A stretch of DNA of 64,000 nucleotides from assembly GCF_014641075.1 (NCBI RefSeq), contig NZ_BMHP01000003.1, positions 744,001 through 808,000 of the forward strand, given 5' to 3'. The notes under the pieces were generated by a model. It was not told the DNA's origin. It saw only the letters and a list, made by a program, of their open reading frames with translations, and made no database searches. Positions 1 through 9,458 of the stretch are shown in pieces. This stretch comes from Paenibacillus nasutitermitis (lineage in GTDB: Bacteria; Bacillota; Bacilli; Paenibacillales; Paenibacillaceae). Made by a program: the position numbers and the translations under genes. Within the stretch, counting starts at the first letter, position 1. Every line of letters starts with the position of its first letter.

Positions 1-3000
1 CGCCCTGCGCGGTCAGTACAAGCTTCTGCAGCATGCCGCCCCAGCCGCCCGCCTTTTGGCTGTTTCCGATTTTCACGTATACAGATCCGCTGTCACTGAC
101 GTAAGGGCTAAGCGGATAGCTGCGTTCCGCCTGGTTGCTTTGCCCCACGACCGGCTGGCTCTCGACATCGGCAACCACCCAATTCTCCCCGTCCGTAGAG
201 AAGGAGACCTCGAAGCGGTTCGCCAACGTTAACTTCGCTACCGGCTCGATCATCTCCTGCGTAACAGGCAGCCGATAGACAAAATAATGATCCGAATCGG
301 CGTATCTGCTCCCGTCGCCGGCCAGCTCCGATCCGCTGTCCGCAAACAGATACGTGTTTTCCCCTTCTGTTCCCGTCCTGAAGGACAGCAGCTGCGTTTC
401 TGCGTTCTCCGATAAGGTCATGTCCACATTCCGCGGCTCGGGATCGCGGTTCGTAATCGCAAGCTGAAGCGACCTTGTCTGACCAGGCTCAAGCTCCAGA
501 GAGCGATTGGTACGTACCGTAAACGGCGCAATGCGCTGTTCATAACTAAGAGCGAAGCCATAGATAACCGGCCCGTTGCCTGTCGTTTTATCGGCATTCT
601 CCATCTTGACGTAAACGCTGCTGCCTTCAGCGGCATAGGCGGACAAATCGATGGTCTTTATCGCCCGCCCCCGTTCGACCGGCGCTCTGTACAACTCCGT
701 CCAGCTCACATTATCTGGCGAGACGCTGATGATATAATTGTTTGCGACATCAAGTGAAACACGCGCGTTCGCGTACTGGTTCAAATCGAACCCGTAGACC
801 AGCTCTGCGTCATGATCCATAAACCGGAAATCCGCGATCGCGCCGCCGGTATTTTTCACCACATATGCGGCATCCAGATTGTCCTGGTTCGTTTTGACGA
901 TTTTGTCCGTGAAATCGACCGGAATCGCATCCCCGACCGGCGCATCGGACCATTGCACGCTGATTTTCACACCGTCCTTGCGGTGGTCATGCCTGATAAG
1001 CAGCGTATTCGAGCCATTCTCCCATTCCCAGGATACGGTTACCGGGCTGCCGTTCTTATCGGTCCCCTCCACGGCCTGCGGATACACGCCGGCAGGTGAG
1101 CCAATTCTCGTGCTGGCCCGCGAATTCGGGGTCCCGGATAACGTAAATTCCGTTTTGTCCGGCATTTCCTCAACATCCGTCAAGCTGCCGCTGGCGAACA
1201 GGATTTCCGGTTTTACCGCCGCTTTGCCGGAGATATCAAGCAGCAGCATGCTGGATTCCGCCAGCATTTCCGTCATGCCCCCGACAACCGGGAGCCGATC
1301 GTCGAACAGGTTGATATAAGAGCCCTGCAGCTGAATCTGCGCCGGCTGCTCCAGCGTTTGGATCGCCGTATAAGGGCCACGTACGGCCTTCATTACATTC
1401 GTTTCCGTATAGGTTTCCCCCGCCTGCTCCACTGCATATTTGGCTATATCGCGGACAAGCTGGGAAGCTGTCTGACTGGCAGCGAAATACGCAGGCGTCA
1501 CGCCCAGTACAATCACTTTTCCGCTGCCGACAGGCTGCTCGTACGCGGCAGCTTTCCCGCCCGCTGTATATAACGGAACCGCCCCCGCTCCAAGGTCAGC
1601 CGTTGTGACGGTGAAATTACGGGGAATGACAACCGATTCGCGTCCGCCAAAAGCTCCGTCTCCTCCGGACGCCGCCTGCAGCTCCACGTCCGCGACCCCT
1701 GTGGAGGTTTGCTCATTGTTAACGGCCAATCCGAGCTTATTCCACAGGTCCTGCTTCGGCGACGGCAGATTCTGACCCTGCCACCATTCGGACAGGCTGT
1801 CGCTGGCGCCCGATCCGCCGGTATAAACAAGTACACCGCCCCCATTCACCCAATCGCGGATCGCTTCATTCACTTTATTGCCGGTTTGCGGACTGCCGTT
1901 TCCGTCAACCGCTTTCCAGACATCGTAGCTGGCGAACAACACCTTTGTAGTGGACAACGCTTCCGGTTTCGTTAAATTCTCCACCGGAATGACCTGTATC
2001 GGAAGCCCCTTGGCCACGAGCGGCACCATCGGACCATAGAAAGAGTTTACACTGCCAGACGAAGCCATTTGTGAAATGGTATCCGAATACAGCACGCCGA
2101 TTCCCGAAGTCCCTGCTTCAACGCTTGCCGGTTTGTCGTACATATCCTGCAGCGCGCGAAAGACGTTTGTTTGCACCGTTTTGTAAGGCCCCGGCGCCTG
2201 GGCAAAGCCGCGTTCCGCCCACGGGACCACTTCAAATTGCTTGAACTGCGGCTGCATCAGCTGCGCCGCGATCGTTGTTTTATAGAAATCTTCATATTCC
2301 TGCCAGCCATATGAGCTGCTGTCCGCTTTGGGATCAGCCAGTGCATAGAGCTGTTTGCCGTCATTGCCGAGCTTTAAGTTGGCAAACGAAGAATAATCGA
2401 TGTAAGCGGATTCAAATATCCGCCGTTCGCTTTTTCCCGCGTATGGGACCGGCACCAGTGCGGTATCGCTCCATACCTGCCCGATATATCCGTCAATCGT
2501 CGGAATATTGTAATAATCGTAATTGGACGTCGTGATTCCGTACATCAGATAGCTGATCCCCGTATGGGAAGCAATCAGCACCTCAGTTCCGGGATAATGG
2601 GCTTTGATTTTTTCCGACACTTCCTTGAATGTCCGGTAGCTCAAAAAGACCTTGAGCTTCTGTGCCTTATACTCCGCATCCCTGGAGGAATCCGGCGCGA
2701 CCCACGGCTGCCCGTAATAGGACTGCCATTCTCTTTTGAACGCTTCGGAATACCCCGATTTGAGGAATACATCGGGCTCCTCGAAGACGATCCGTTTGGC
2801 GCCCGCCTCGATACTGCGGCGGGACAGCTCGTAAACATACTTGTTCCAATTTTCCGTAGGCACCATATAAGGCACATGAACAGCGGTCGGATGCGTAAAA
2901 CGGTTGCCGTCTTTATCCAGCTGAATTTCGTCCTCATGATTCTGGCCGTCGAAATTTCCCGGCACATAATCGTTCATATCCCGGTTCACGGCCATCATTA

Positions 3001-3241
3001 CATCCACCTGATAACCTTTGCCTGTCCAGGCGCCAATTTTCGATTCAAGCGATGCCGGGTTGCTTACATAGACCATAACGGAATCCGCCAGCACATGCGA
3101 TGTCTCATCTTCCCCGCCAGCCCCCGTCTGAAATGTCGTGCGGACCACATCGTTCACCGCAGGGTCTGCCTGCGCGTAGGTCTGAACGGAGAACAGCATC
3201 ACTGCGGCAAGCAGACCGGGAATAAGTTTCGATCTCATCAT
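1..3241 (-). CDS. Large secreted glycosidase-like protein (partial; C-terminus outside window)
   Basis: Starts at an ATG at 3241 that is preceded by AAGGAGGA with 8 bases of spacing, and stays open to the left edge, so at least 1080 residues are visible. The N-terminus (MMRSKLIPGLLAAVMLF...) is a signal peptide, so the protein should be exported. Residues about 40-380 resemble a TIM-barrel glycosidase (conserved-looking stretches include IVFEEPDVFLKSGYSEAF and DYYNIPTIDGYIGQVW). The middle (about 400-560) looks like the glutamine-amidotransferase-like or trimerisation domain that follows GH42-like barrels (GVLVYTGGSG). The C-terminal half is beta-rich and carries two similar modules of the kind SVYVKMENADKTTGNGP, probably carbohydrate-binding. 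I do not recognise an exact family. The mannosidases that follow on the same strand suggest a role in releasing mannose-containing glycans outside the cell. That role is inferred only from position. Confidence 0.7.
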   Translation of the reverse strand, partial: MMRSKLIPGLLAAVMLFSVQTYAQADPAVNDVVRTTFQTGAGGEDETSHVLADSVMVYVSNPASLESKIGAWTGKGYQVDVMMAVNRDMNDYVPGNFDGQNHEDEIQLDKDGNRFTHPTAVHVPYMVPTENWNKYVYELSRRSIEAGAKRIVFEEPDVFLKSGYSEAFKREWQSYYGQPWVAPDSSRDAEYKAQKLKVFLSYRTFKEVSEKIKAHYPGTEVLIASHTGISYLMYGITTSNYDYYNIPTIDGYIGQVWSDTALVPVPYAGKSERRIFESAYIDYSSFANLKLGNDGKQLYALADPKADSSSYGWQEYEDFYKTTIAAQLMQPQFKQFEVVPWAERGFAQAPGPYKTVQTNVFRALQDMYDKPASVEAGTSGIGVLYSDTISQMASSGSVNSFYGPMVPLVAKGLPIQVIPVENLTKPEALSTTKVLFASYDVWKAVDGNGSPQTGNKVNEAIRDWVNGGGVLVYTGGSGASDSLSEWWQGQNLPSPKQDLWNKLGLAVNNEQTSTGVADVELQAASGGDGAFGGRESVVIPRNFTVTTADLGAGAVPLYTAGGKAAAYEQPVGSGKVIVLGVTPAYFAASQTASQLVRDIAKYAVEQAGETYTETNVMKAVRGPYTAIQTLEQPAQIQLQGSYINLFDDRLPVVGGMTEMLAESSMLLLDISGKAAVKPEILFASGSLTDVEEMPDKTEFTLSGTPNSRASTRIGSPAGVYPQAVEGTDKNGSPVTVSWEWENGSNTLLIRHDHRKDGVKISVQWSDAPVGDAIPVDFTDKIVKTNQDNLDAAYVVKNTGGAIADFRFMDHDAELVYGFDLNQYANARVSLDVANNYIISVSPDNVSWTELYRAPVERGRAIKTIDLSAYAAEGSSVYVKMENADKTTGNGPVIYGFALSYEQRIAPFTVRTNRSLELEPGQTRSLQLAITNRDPEPRNVDMTLSENAETQLLSFRTGTEGENTYLFADSGSELAGDGSRYADSDHYFVYRLPVTQEMIEPVAKLTLANRFEVSFSTDGENWVVADVESQPVVGQSNQAERSYPLSPYVSDSGSVYVKIGNSQKAGGWGGMLQKLVLTAQG

Positions 3242-3448
3242 ATAATCATTCCTCCTTAGATAATCTTGGGATTGAACGTGAACAAAGAATCAACAGCTTG
3301 CCATCATCTACTGGCTTGCAAGGTTCTTCCTTCTTGAAATAGAAGCATGTTCGTCAACCACCCCCGACCTGTTCCCCAGTCAAATTAATCATGCTTACCA
3401 CAACCGTTAATACGTTTTTTCCTCCTCTTGACTCCCCTTATCCAAAAA

Positions 3449-3720
3449 ATTCCTTGCTGTATCGCCTCCATGAGCTCTGCTCCGCCCATCCTGCCGCTCC
3501 AGCAAGGAAAAACCTGCTTGCATACGCTTCGCCTCCACTTTGCCGCCTCTAAGAAGGAAATTCCTTACTGCAGCGACTCCGCCGCTGCGAATCCGTCCAT
3601 TCGACCGCTCCAGCAAGGAAAAAACCGCTTGCATGTGCTTCGTCCTCACCCTGCCGCCTCTAAGAAGGAAATTCCTTACTGCAGCGACTCCACCGCTGCG
3701 ATTCCGCCCATCCGTCCGCT
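3449..3720. repeat. Tandem 111-bp direct repeat, about 2.5 copies
   Basis: Units begin at 3449, 3560 and 3671, each with ATTCCTT(G/A)CTG, exactly 111 bp apart; the third unit is cut off near 3720. Each junction carries the near-palindrome AAGGAAATTCCTT, and units 2 and 3 continue into the hairpin GCAGCG-N7-CGCTGC. In unit 1 TTCCTTGCTG pairs with CAGCAAGGAA 60 bases downstream. Because 111 is a multiple of three, one minus-strand frame (3733 to 3407, TTG start) reads through as a 37-residue repeat (..SGGVAAVRNFLLRGG..), but it has no convincing ribosome binding site. Confidence 0.8.
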
Positions 3721-3769
3721 TCTTTATGATCAATCATGTCAACAAGTGCAATGATCTGCTCCATATTGT

Positions 3770-3796
3770 AAAAAAATAATGCTGTCAGTATCAGCA
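3770..3796 (-). terminator. Probable intrinsic terminator after the GH2 gene
   Basis: On the minus strand, just downstream of the GH2 stop codon, TGCTG and CAGCA flank a 7-base loop and a run of seven T follows after ATTA. The stem is short, so this is a moderate call. Confidence 0.5.
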
Positions 3797-3803
3797 GCAG
3801 GTT

Positions 3804-6533
3804 TCAGCTATTCAGGCAAGTCACGAGCCATTTGCGTTCTCCCGGCAGCACGCCAGCCACATGGCACGAGACCGTTTCACCGGGCAATACCACAAAACCA
3901 TCGTTCAACGGCCTTGCCGGTGGCGATTCCGAAGCTCCTTCTGTTTCTGATTCTGCCCCTGTTTCTGCCCCTGTTTCTGCTCCTGCTCCTACTTCTGCCC
4001 CTACTCCTGCCCCTGTTTCTGCTCCCGCTCCCGCTTCTGCTCCTCCCTCTGCTTCAATCTCTTCCACTCCCCGCACTCTGACAAAAAGCGCAGCTGTTTC
4101 GCCCGTGTTGGTCACGGTAACCCGGGTTCCGCCATTCTCCTCCGCGGTCTCCCAGCTTAAAGCCGTTGCCGCCAGCGAACAGAAAGCCTGCAGTGGCGGT
4201 GCTTCCCCATCCGTTTTGACGGCAAATGTATACTCATTGTCCGCCACAAGCTGACGGGTCACAGCGTCTCTGGCTTCCAGCCGCACAACAAACACATCTG
4301 CCGCCGGCACCTTGAAAACCGCTTCTCCAGCCAGGACCGCTTCCGCCTGCCCCGCTTCTTCCACAATGAAATCCCCGGATGCCAAGCGGCTTCCCGATGC
4401 ATCCAGGGCGGTCCATTCAACCCGTGCGGGACCGTCTGTCCCCACTCCATCGCGCGTCAGAAACACCGAGCTTGTAAAGTTCTCCCCCGGGAGATACGCA
4501 GCAGCTTCATAGCGGAGAGAAATATGCCGGTTGCGGTTCGCCCTTGCCACCCAACTGTAAGCAAGCTTCGGATCGCCATAATAGTCGACGGAGCTGGTGC
4601 AGGACACATTGGGATAAGGCTCGTTGAACTGCCACAGCAGGCTGCCGCTGCAATACGGTGCGCGGCGCCGGTTCGCTTCGACCGCATAGCGGATCCCCTC
4701 CGCCTGAAGCCACTGAGCCGCTTCCGACATCTGGGCAAGGGTATCAAACGGCCCGCCGAACAGGGACTGCAGCTGATCATCCATGTTCCAGTATTCATAC
4801 CCGTGCTGCAGCCATTCGATGGAGCCGGACTGCTCCGGACTTAACCGTTCCGGCGGTAGAAAGCGGCGCAGGCTCTCCGGAGAAGCGAAACCATCTCCGC
4901 CATATTCGCTGTGCAGCAGCGCATCGCTGGCATTATAGAGCGCGTAGTGCCCTTCCGCTCCCGAATATTTCCAAGGTCCGTGCACATCGTACATGATCCC
5001 CTTTCCGGCATCTTCCTCTCCGAGGAAGAAGGTCGGACCCGACGGGGAAGTCGGAAGAAAATAGCGGGTATCGTCCAGATCGGAGACCAGATTCCGCAGC
5101 AGCTGCATATTGGGATGCCGGTCTGTCAGCGGCTTCATCCGGCTGTCCAGATGACCGCCTTCGGTTAATTCATTGCCTCCGCACCAGATTGCCAGCGACG
5201 GATGATTGCTCCGCTCGCGCACCACATGACGCATCGTGTCGTATAGAGTGTGTAGGAACGCCGGTGCGGCCGAAGGTTCGTTATTGAAGCCGGAGCTGGA
5301 TTGCATCATCTCCTGCCAAATCAGAATGCCCGCCTGATCGCACAGGCTGTAGAACAGCTCCGTTTCAATCAGCCCGCCTCCCCAGACACGAAGTATATTG
5401 ACATTGGCTTGTTTCGCCAGGGCGATAAGCCGGCGCAGCTTATCCCCTGTATCCCTGCCATATAACTGATCGGCGGGAACCCAGTTCCAGCCTTTCATGT
5501 AAATCGCCTGCCCGTTGACCGCGACCGTATATGCCAGAGCGTCGGCTGGCGCTCCCGGATTCGCATGAAAGGATAACGACCGAAAACCCACCGTCGCACC
5601 CGCAATATCCGCAACGTGTATATGCCCATCGGTATCCGGATGATGCAGCTTCACCTCAACCCGGTACAGCGGCTGATCCCCATAGCCGTTAGGCCACCAC
5701 AGACGGACTGCTTCCACTGGCAGCTGCAGCCGGATCGTCTGCAGTCCGGGATTGACGGCCCCTTCAAACCGCTCCGAGCCGACATGTTTTCCATCAGGGT
5801 CATACAGATCAGCTTCCAGCCGGACAGCGCCGCTATTGACGCTTTCCACAATGGCATTTACTTTCAGCAGACCCGCCCCGTCAGCGGACGGCACCGCTTC
5901 ATGCCCGACATGGTCCAGGGAGCACCAGTCCGATATTTTCAGCCCCACCTTCTTCCATAGTCCGATATGGACAAGCCGCGGACAGAAATCCCATTTGTAG
6001 CCGAAGCGGCTTTTGAGATGGTCGACTTCATCCGTCCGGCCCAGCTGCGCTACGCCTTCCGGCGAGCGCTCGAGCACAATCGCCAGCATGTTGGATTCGC
6101 CCAAACGCAGATAATCCTGCGGCAGTTCAATCAGACCGGGCTTGAACATGCCTGTGTGGCTTCCGCATTCCCGGCCGTTCACCAGAACTCTCGCAGAATG
6201 GTCGACCCCTTCCAATACAAGGCGTATCCGTCTGCCCGCCCACGATGGGTCCGCTTTGAATGAGGTGCGGTACATCCAGTCCCGGGCGTTCACCCATTCG
6301 CAAGCCGCCGAATGGGCGCCGAAATAGGGATCCGGCAAATATCCGGCGCGGTGCAAATCCCAATGAATGCTGCCCGGCACGGAGGCGGGTATCCACGGCA
6401 CGACGCCTTTTAGCTCAAGTCCCAGCTCCATGCTTTTGCCAAAAGCCCAGAAGCCGGGGTAAAAACCGCTAAGCTCCCATGCCGCGTTCAATTCCAGGTA
6501 TACTTCTCTTCCTTTCACCATTCCTCGTTTCAT
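3804..6533 (-). CDS. GH2 beta-mannosidase
   Basis: Cytoplasmic exo-beta-mannosidase (no signal peptide) that should remove terminal beta-mannose. The order is that of GH2 mannosidases: jelly-roll N-domain (LNAAWEL...PGSIHWDLHRAGYLPDPYFG), immunoglobulin-like domain, then a TIM barrel. The acid/base glutamate lies in IWCGGNELTEG near residue 454, and the nucleophile in LLHSEYGGDG near 541. At 909 residues it is longer than usual because of an Ala/Gly/Glu/Thr low-complexity stretch of about 45 residues near the C-terminus (about 3945-4060), encoded by degenerate hexamers. The start is uncertain: the ATG at 6533 has GGGAG directly against it, and a GTG or TTG a few codons later is possible. It sits 55 bp after the GH38 gene on the same strand, and the pair suggests turnover of mannose-rich glycans. 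Confidence 0.92.
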   Translation of the reverse strand: MKRGMVKGREVYLELNAAWELSGFYPGFWAFGKSMELGLELKGVVPWIPASVPGSIHWDLHRAGYLPDPYFGAHSAACEWVNARDWMYRTSFKADPSWAGRRIRLVLEGVDHSARVLVNGRECGSHTGMFKPGLIELPQDYLRLGESNMLAIVLERSPEGVAQLGRTDEVDHLKSRFGYKWDFCPRLVHIGLWKKVGLKISDWCSLDHVGHEAVPSADGAGLLKVNAIVESVNSGAVRLEADLYDPDGKHVGSERFEGAVNPGLQTIRLQLPVEAVRLWWPNGYGDQPLYRVEVKLHHPDTDGHIHVADIAGATVGFRSLSFHANPGAPADALAYTVAVNGQAIYMKGWNWVPADQLYGRDTGDKLRRLIALAKQANVNILRVWGGGLIETELFYSLCDQAGILIWQEMMQSSSGFNNEPSAAPAFLHTLYDTMRHVVRERSNHPSLAIWCGGNELTEGGHLDSRMKPLTDRHPNMQLLRNLVSDLDDTRYFLPTSPSGPTFFLGEEDAGKGIMYDVHGPWKYSGAEGHYALYNASDALLHSEYGGDGFASPESLRRFLPPERLSPEQSGSIEWLQHGYEYWNMDDQLQSLFGGPFDTLAQMSEAAQWLQAEGIRYAVEANRRRAPYCSGSLLWQFNEPYPNVSCTSSVDYYGDPKLAYSWVARANRNRHISLRYEAAAYLPGENFTSSVFLTRDGVGTDGPARVEWTALDASGSRLASGDFIVEEAGQAEAVLAGEAVFKVPAADVFVVRLEARDAVTRQLVADNEYTFAVKTDGEAPPLQAFCSLAATALSWETAEENGGTRVTVTNTGETAALFVRVRGVEEIEAEGGAEAGAGAETGAGVGAEVGAGAETGAETGAESETEGASESPPARPLNDGFVVLPGETVSCHVAGVLPGERKWLVTCLNS

Positions 6534-6588
6534 CTCCCGCCATCATGTTAAACAGCCAGCTCAAACAAGCTCGTGCTTTTCTGCCCTC

Positions 6589-9351
6589 TTACGATGTGTA
6601 CCAGAACTTGAGCGTTACAATCTCCTTCGGCTGCACCGTAACCGCCCACTCATTATCTGACCCCGCTTCCAGGAGCCCGATCGTCTGTTCATCCAGGTTC
6701 ACCCGCTCCGCCCGGCTAACCTGGGCCAGCGGTCTGATCTCTGTGCTTTGCGCCGTCTCCTGGCAGTTCCACAGACGAAGAATCCAGGCATCCGCATCGT
6801 CCTCCGCCTGTTTATAAGAGCTCACAATCAGTCCACTGCCCTGGATGTCGAGGTAAGAACGGCGCGCCGGCAGATCGGCCGGCCTTCTGTGCAGCGTTTC
6901 ATGGGCAACCGCCCCCGCCGGGCGGTTAATGCTGCGGATGTCCAGCGCATACTGCTCCTTCTCGATCATTAAATCTCCGCCGGGCACAGCAGCCGGATCG
7001 AATGGCCGGAAAGCATATTCGAATTCCAGCGTTTGCAGAAGATTTCCGCCGTCGCCCCCGTCGCTCAATACCTCGCTGCGGGTACTGCGGAATAACGTGA
7101 GCCCTGCCGTTCTCGCCTTATCTTCCCTGACCTGCACCTCATAGAGCCCTTTGCTGAATATGGCAAGTCCATGCTGCCCATTATCGATGGAAAGCAGGCC
7201 GTTATAAGGAACGATACCGCTGTCCTTCTCGATATGACGGCTGTAATCCGGCTTCACGACATTCCTCCGGACCAAATCGAAAGGCGTGCTCGTCATGTAC
7301 TCCCCGCTATCGATTCCGGTCGGCAGCAGCACCCGGAGACGATGGTCCCGCACATGATTGTCCACTACCGTCCGGCAGCGGATAACCGGATCATCCTTCC
7401 GGAGCGTCACATAAGTCGTTATCGGCAGGCTGGACCGGACAGCTGAGCGCCGGGTCTGATCGGCCGCAGCGGATTCCGGCACATCAAGCCGGAGGGCGAT
7501 GCGCAGACAGGTCTCCAGCGGCCCGTCATACATGACGGATACCGAGGCAGGACCGGCCGCGGAGTTGACCGTTTCGTTGCTGACCGGAGCGATGAACTTC
7601 CAGCCGTCGCCGATATCCGCTTCGTCCTCAAAGGTCAACAGGCCCTTGGTTTCGTAACCTGTCGCCAGATCGCGCAGGGCAAGCGTTCCGTTCGCTGCGA
7701 TCTCGAGGCGGACTCTCCCATTCTCCCAGCTTGTCGGAGACATCTGCTGCGAACCCGGGTAACGTACAGGCTCCGCCGCCTTGCGAAACGCATATTCGCC
7801 AGCACCAGGCGCCTCTGACAGATGCATCTCCACGGTATAGACAGTGTAACCGAAGGCGGGAATATCTGCTGAGAGCGCGACGGTATACCGGTCGACCGCC
7901 CGTCCGCGTGGAATGTCGCGGTAGGGGCGCCAGCGTTTGAGGCTGTTTTTCTGCAGGCCGATGATTTGGAACGGCACCTCCCGCCCTTCATGGTCCAGGA
8001 GCCTGAAGTTGGTCCCGGCCACCTCCGGGAACTGCGACGGGTTCGTCGTGCCTGCGGGCAGCTCCAGCTCGAAATGGACAACGCCCTTCACCTGCCGCTG
8101 GGACGAATTAAACAAAATCGCCGCATGACGCCCCTGTAGAGCCGACTCTTCGATATGGCCGCTGATAAACGCCAGCGCTTCGCTGGTCATCCGTTCGCCG
8201 ATCGAGCGGCTCTGGGCGAAACGGTAGAGCATATCCTCATGCACCTGGGTGATCGAGCAGCCGCAGATGGAATCATGGGGATGGTTTTCCAGCAGATGTC
8301 TCCAGGCTTCGCCGAGAAAAGGCTTCGGATATGCCCGTCCGTCATGCTCTGCAAAAGCGCTCCAGGGCTCCGCCCAGCCCGTCAGCAAATATTCGCCTGA
8401 CTGGTTCTGCTGCTTCAGATGAATCCGCGAGGAAAGCACGTTCGACAACACCATATTGTTGACGCCGTTATAGCCGGGAATCCGCTGTTCGCCGCGCAGC
8501 ACATGGAGGCCGCTCACTTTACCCCGCAGCTCGTTCAAATACTCTTCGAGGCTGCTGTGGACCCACTCCACACCGGCATCCATGTTGTTAAGCAGCTCCA
8601 GCATCCAGCCAAGACGCGGCTCGATCTCGACATGATCGCAGCCGTCGAGCCCCAGCGCGATATCGGTCGTGATGCGCGCTTCCTTGTAAGTGATCATGCC
8701 TTTGGCACGGCTGACAAGCTCCTCTTCATCGTACTGAAAATCCCGCTCGACGAACGGCCAGCGGAGGAAGAAATAGAAGTCGCTGTAAGCCCTGTCCTCA
8801 TCCAGCTTCAAGGCCAGCACCCTGCTGCCGTCAGCGCCTTCCCACCACACCTCCGAAGGGTCGCCGTCGCCGTGAAATCCACGAAACAGCACGGCATTAT
8901 CGATGCCGAAGCCGCCCAATATCTGTGGCATCTGACTGTTATGGCCGAAGATATCGGTGACGTAACCGGATTTCATCGGCTCTGCTCCCATCGCCCTGGA
9001 CTGCCTGAAACCGGCCAAGAGGTTGCGGACGAGCGATTCCCCGCTGACCAGGAATTCATCCGGCATGACATACCACGGTCCTGCTGCGAGCCGTCCCTCC
9101 TGCAAATAAGCCTTCAGCTCCCCCTCGCGTTCCGGTCTGATCGCCGTGTAATCGCTTAGGACCACCGTTTGCCCATCCAGCATAAAATGGCGGTATGAAG
9201 CGTCTGCCTTCAGATGGTCAAGCAGTTCATCCATGAAATACACCAATCGCGTGCGGTAATTCTGAAAATCCTCATACCATTCCCGGTCCCAATGCGTATG
9301 CGAAACAACGACTATTTTCTTTAATGTCCTGCTCTCTGGCTGCTGTGTCAT
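6589..9351 (-). CDS. GH38 alpha-mannosidase
   Basis: Cytoplasmic zinc-dependent retaining alpha-mannosidase. The family signature VVSHTHWDREWY is at residues 15-26 and supplies zinc ligands (His18/Asp22 region). YVTDIFGHNSQMPQIL holds the nucleophile aspartate and HDSICGCSITQVHEDM a further zinc-site histidine. The central three-helix region and large beta-sandwich C-terminal domains follow in the usual order. I take the ATG at 9351 (920 residues), preceded by AGGAGG with 12 bases of spacing, rather than the ATG at 9435, because the extra 28 residues are encoded across the terminator of the upstream gene and do not look like family sequence. The context is the ABC importer upstream and the beta-mannosidase downstream, which fits intracellular trimming of imported manno-oligosaccharides or N-glycan fragments. 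Confidence 0.93.
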   Translation of the reverse strand: MTQQPESRTLKKIVVVSHTHWDREWYEDFQNYRTRLVYFMDELLDHLKADASYRHFMLDGQTVVLSDYTAIRPEREGELKAYLQEGRLAAGPWYVMPDEFLVSGESLVRNLLAGFRQSRAMGAEPMKSGYVTDIFGHNSQMPQILGGFGIDNAVLFRGFHGDGDPSEVWWEGADGSRVLALKLDEDRAYSDFYFFLRWPFVERDFQYDEEELVSRAKGMITYKEARITTDIALGLDGCDHVEIEPRLGWMLELLNNMDAGVEWVHSSLEEYLNELRGKVSGLHVLRGEQRIPGYNGVNNMVLSNVLSSRIHLKQQNQSGEYLLTGWAEPWSAFAEHDGRAYPKPFLGEAWRHLLENHPHDSICGCSITQVHEDMLYRFAQSRSIGERMTSEALAFISGHIEESALQGRHAAILFNSSQRQVKGVVHFELELPAGTTNPSQFPEVAGTNFRLLDHEGREVPFQIIGLQKNSLKRWRPYRDIPRGRAVDRYTVALSADIPAFGYTVYTVEMHLSEAPGAGEYAFRKAAEPVRYPGSQQMSPTSWENGRVRLEIAANGTLALRDLATGYETKGLLTFEDEADIGDGWKFIAPVSNETVNSAAGPASVSVMYDGPLETCLRIALRLDVPESAAADQTRRSAVRSSLPITTYVTLRKDDPVIRCRTVVDNHVRDHRLRVLLPTGIDSGEYMTSTPFDLVRRNVVKPDYSRHIEKDSGIVPYNGLLSIDNGQHGLAIFSKGLYEVQVREDKARTAGLTLFRSTRSEVLSDGGDGGNLLQTLEFEYAFRPFDPAAVPGGDLMIEKEQYALDIRSINRPAGAVAHETLHRRPADLPARRSYLDIQGSGLIVSSYKQAEDDADAWILRLWNCQETAQSTEIRPLAQVSRAERVNLDEQTIGLLEAGSDNEWAVTVQPKEIVTLKFWYTS

Positions 9352-9389
9352 GTATTTAATAAACCTCCTGTTCTTAAGCGCCTCAATGA

Positions 9390-9429
9390 AAGAAAAGGCA
9401 GAGAACGGACCGATGTTCCCTTCTCTGCC
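9390..9429 (-). terminator. Intrinsic terminator after the sugar-binding lipoprotein gene
   Basis: Minus-strand GGCAGAGAA and TTCTCTGCC form a 9-bp stem with a 15-base loop, followed by TTTTCTTT. It lies between the importer genes and the mannosidase genes, so mannosidase expression probably depends on read-through or a separate promoter. Confidence 0.75.
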
Positions 9430-9458
9430 CTCCATGTCTGTTATTTAGCTGCATTCAT

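Noticed and set aside
3407..3733. Minus-strand frame over the 111-bp repeat as a real protein gene
   Set aside because: TTG start without ribosome binding site, Arg-rich repetitive translation, and the frame is open only because the repeat length is a multiple of three. Kept as a repeat.
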